Source: Thioalkalivibrio sp. (GTDB lineage Bacteria; Pseudomonadota; Gammaproteobacteria; Ectothiorhodospirales; Ectothiorhodospiraceae). From it: a DNA stretch of 6,399 nucleotides. Below are positions 5,661 through 6,399 of the stretch, piece after piece. The notes under the pieces are model-generated. The model had not been told where the DNA came from, did no database searches, and worked only from the letters and a program-made list of their open reading frames with translations. The stretch lies in the NCBI GenBank assembly GCA_003555285.1, contig PWGH01000089.1, positions 1 to 6,399 on the forward strand, in the 5' to 3' direction. The position numbers and the translations under genes are program-made. The stretch's first letter is position 1. Every line of letters begins with the position of its first letter.

Positions 5661-5736
5661 GTACGGTGTGGGGTCCAGGGGTCCTGCGCTTGCAATCGAA
5701 GCCGGCGGTCGCGGCTCAGGGCAATGCGGCAGTTTG

Positions 5737-5769
5737 ATGTCAGAAGAAGAACGCAGGGGTAGGGGATGA
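5737..5769 (+). other. Possible 10-codon leader ORF overlapping the cheA start (ATGA)
   Basis: An ATG at 5737 opens a frame encoding MSEEERRGRG. Its TGA stop (5767-5769) overlaps the cheA ATG (5766-5768) as ATGA, the same geometry as the short frame before flhF. No good ribosome site precedes it, and the purine-rich coding bases double as the cheA ribosome site, so it may be accidental. Confidence 0.12.
5755..5760 (+). promoter_or_regulatory. Ribosome binding site for cheA
   Basis: AGGGGT lies 5 bases before the cheA ATG in a purine-rich run. It supports 5766 as the start together with the conserved N-terminal sequence that follows. Confidence 0.55.
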
Positions 5770-6399
5770 GCCTGGATACGGACGACGAAATCCTTCAGGA
5801 CTTTCTGGTGGAGGCGGGGGAACTGATCGATGGGCTGAGTGAACAGCTGGTCGCGCTCGAGCAGAACCCGCAGGATCAGGAATTGCTGAATGCGGTGTTT
5901 CGCAGCTTTCACACCGTCAAGGGCGGAGCCGGATTTTTGAACCTGAACAGCCTGGTGGCGGTGTGCCATCGCGCCGAGGACGTCTTCAACGTCCTGCGAC
6001 AAGGCCAACGGGAGCTGGACGGCGAGCTGATGGACGCGGTGCTCCAGGTCACCGATGTGGTCACGGGAATGTTCCAGGAGATTCGGGCCGGCGAAGAGCC
6101 GGCGCCGGCCGACGATGGCCTGCTGGCCCGGTTGAAGGCACTGGCGGTTCCGGCCGGCCCGCGGGTGCCGCCCGAGAACGCCAGCGCGCCGGCGCCGGCC
6201 GCGGCTCCTTCGGTCGCCCCGACGCCGGTGGCGAGCAACGCTTCCGACGCCACGGTCCCCGACGACGATATCACCGATGCCGAGTTCGAAGCGCTGCTGG
6301 ACGCGATGCAAGGGGGTGAGGGCAAACCGGTCGCGGCCTCAGCACCGGACACCGGAAATGACATCAGCGAGGAGGAATTCGACCGGCTGCTGGACGAAC
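5766..6399 (+). CDS. cheA: Chemotaxis histidine kinase CheA, N-terminal part (3' end outside window)
   Basis: CheA is the receptor-coupled histidine kinase that autophosphorylates and passes phosphate to CheY and CheB. The frame opens at ATG 5766 and stays open to the right edge (211 codons plus one base), covering only the P1 domain and the start of the linker; CheA is usually about 650-750 residues. P1 (about 1-125) begins MSLDTDDEILQDFLVEAGEL and contains the phospho-acceptor His49 in RSFHTVKGGAGFLN (46-59), equivalent to E. coli His48. From about 127 the protein becomes an Ala/Pro-rich linker. It then carries two related acidic-hydrophobic segments, DDITDAEFEALLDAM (167-181) and NDISEEEFDRLLDE (198-211, cut by the edge). 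The P2, dimerisation, kinase and CheW-like domains are not visible. A start further upstream is unlikely because of the ribosome site and the family N-terminus. Confidence 0.95.
   Translation, partial: MSLDTDDEILQDFLVEAGELIDGLSEQLVALEQNPQDQELLNAVFRSFHTVKGGAGFLNLNSLVAVCHRAEDVFNVLRQGQRELDGELMDAVLQVTDVVTGMFQEIRAGEEPAPADDGLLARLKALAVPAGPRVPPENASAPAPAAAPSVAPTPVASNASDATVPDDDITDAEFEALLDAMQGGEGKPVAASAPDTGNDISEEEFDRLLDE

Overview
The window is a GC-rich, gene-dense stretch of flagellar and chemotaxis genes, all on the + strand. The order is flhA (3' part) - flhF - flhG - fliA - cheY - cheZ - cheA (5' part). This order is well known from polar-flagellated Gammaproteobacteria such as Pseudomonas, Vibrio, Shewanella and many Chromatiales-type bacteria. 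The high GC, the FlhF/FlhG pair, a CheZ phosphatase and pseudomonad-like FliA and CheY sequences suggest a polar-flagellated gammaproteobacterium. I cannot name the genus from sequence alone.

Layout. Positions 1-890 hold the C-terminal cytoplasmic domain of the export gate protein FlhA. A 73-base gap follows, with a 20-base imperfect tandem repeat across the flhA stop. Positions 964-2736 encode an unusually long FlhF, the SRP-type GTPase that places the flagellum at the pole. Its N-terminal and GTPase parts are joined by a long low-complexity linker. flhG (2720-3607) overlaps flhF by 17 bases and fliA (3610-4335, sigma-28) follows after 2 bases, so these three genes are probably co-transcribed and translationally coupled. 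After an 81-base gap with a perfect 16-base palindrome come cheY (4417-4809, GTG start) and cheZ (4815-5606), 5 bases apart. The 159-base cheZ-cheA gap is the largest intergenic space. It holds short repeats, an inverted repeat and a candidate sigma-28 promoter. cheA begins at 5766 and runs off the right edge inside the P1-P2 linker.

How the genes work together. FlhA is part of the flagellar type III export gate. FlhF and FlhG set flagellar position and number, and FlhG carries the DQAxxLR motif known to stimulate FlhF GTPase. FliA switches on late flagellar and chemotaxis genes, possibly including cheA here. CheA phosphorylates CheY, phospho-CheY acts on the motor switch, and CheZ removes the phosphate.

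I found no mobile element, CRISPR array, tRNA, rRNA or convincing rho-independent terminator. I see no wholly new system: this is a conserved core locus. The unusual material lies in the FlhF linker, the intergenic palindromes and repeats, and a repeated acidic-hydrophobic motif in the CheA linker.
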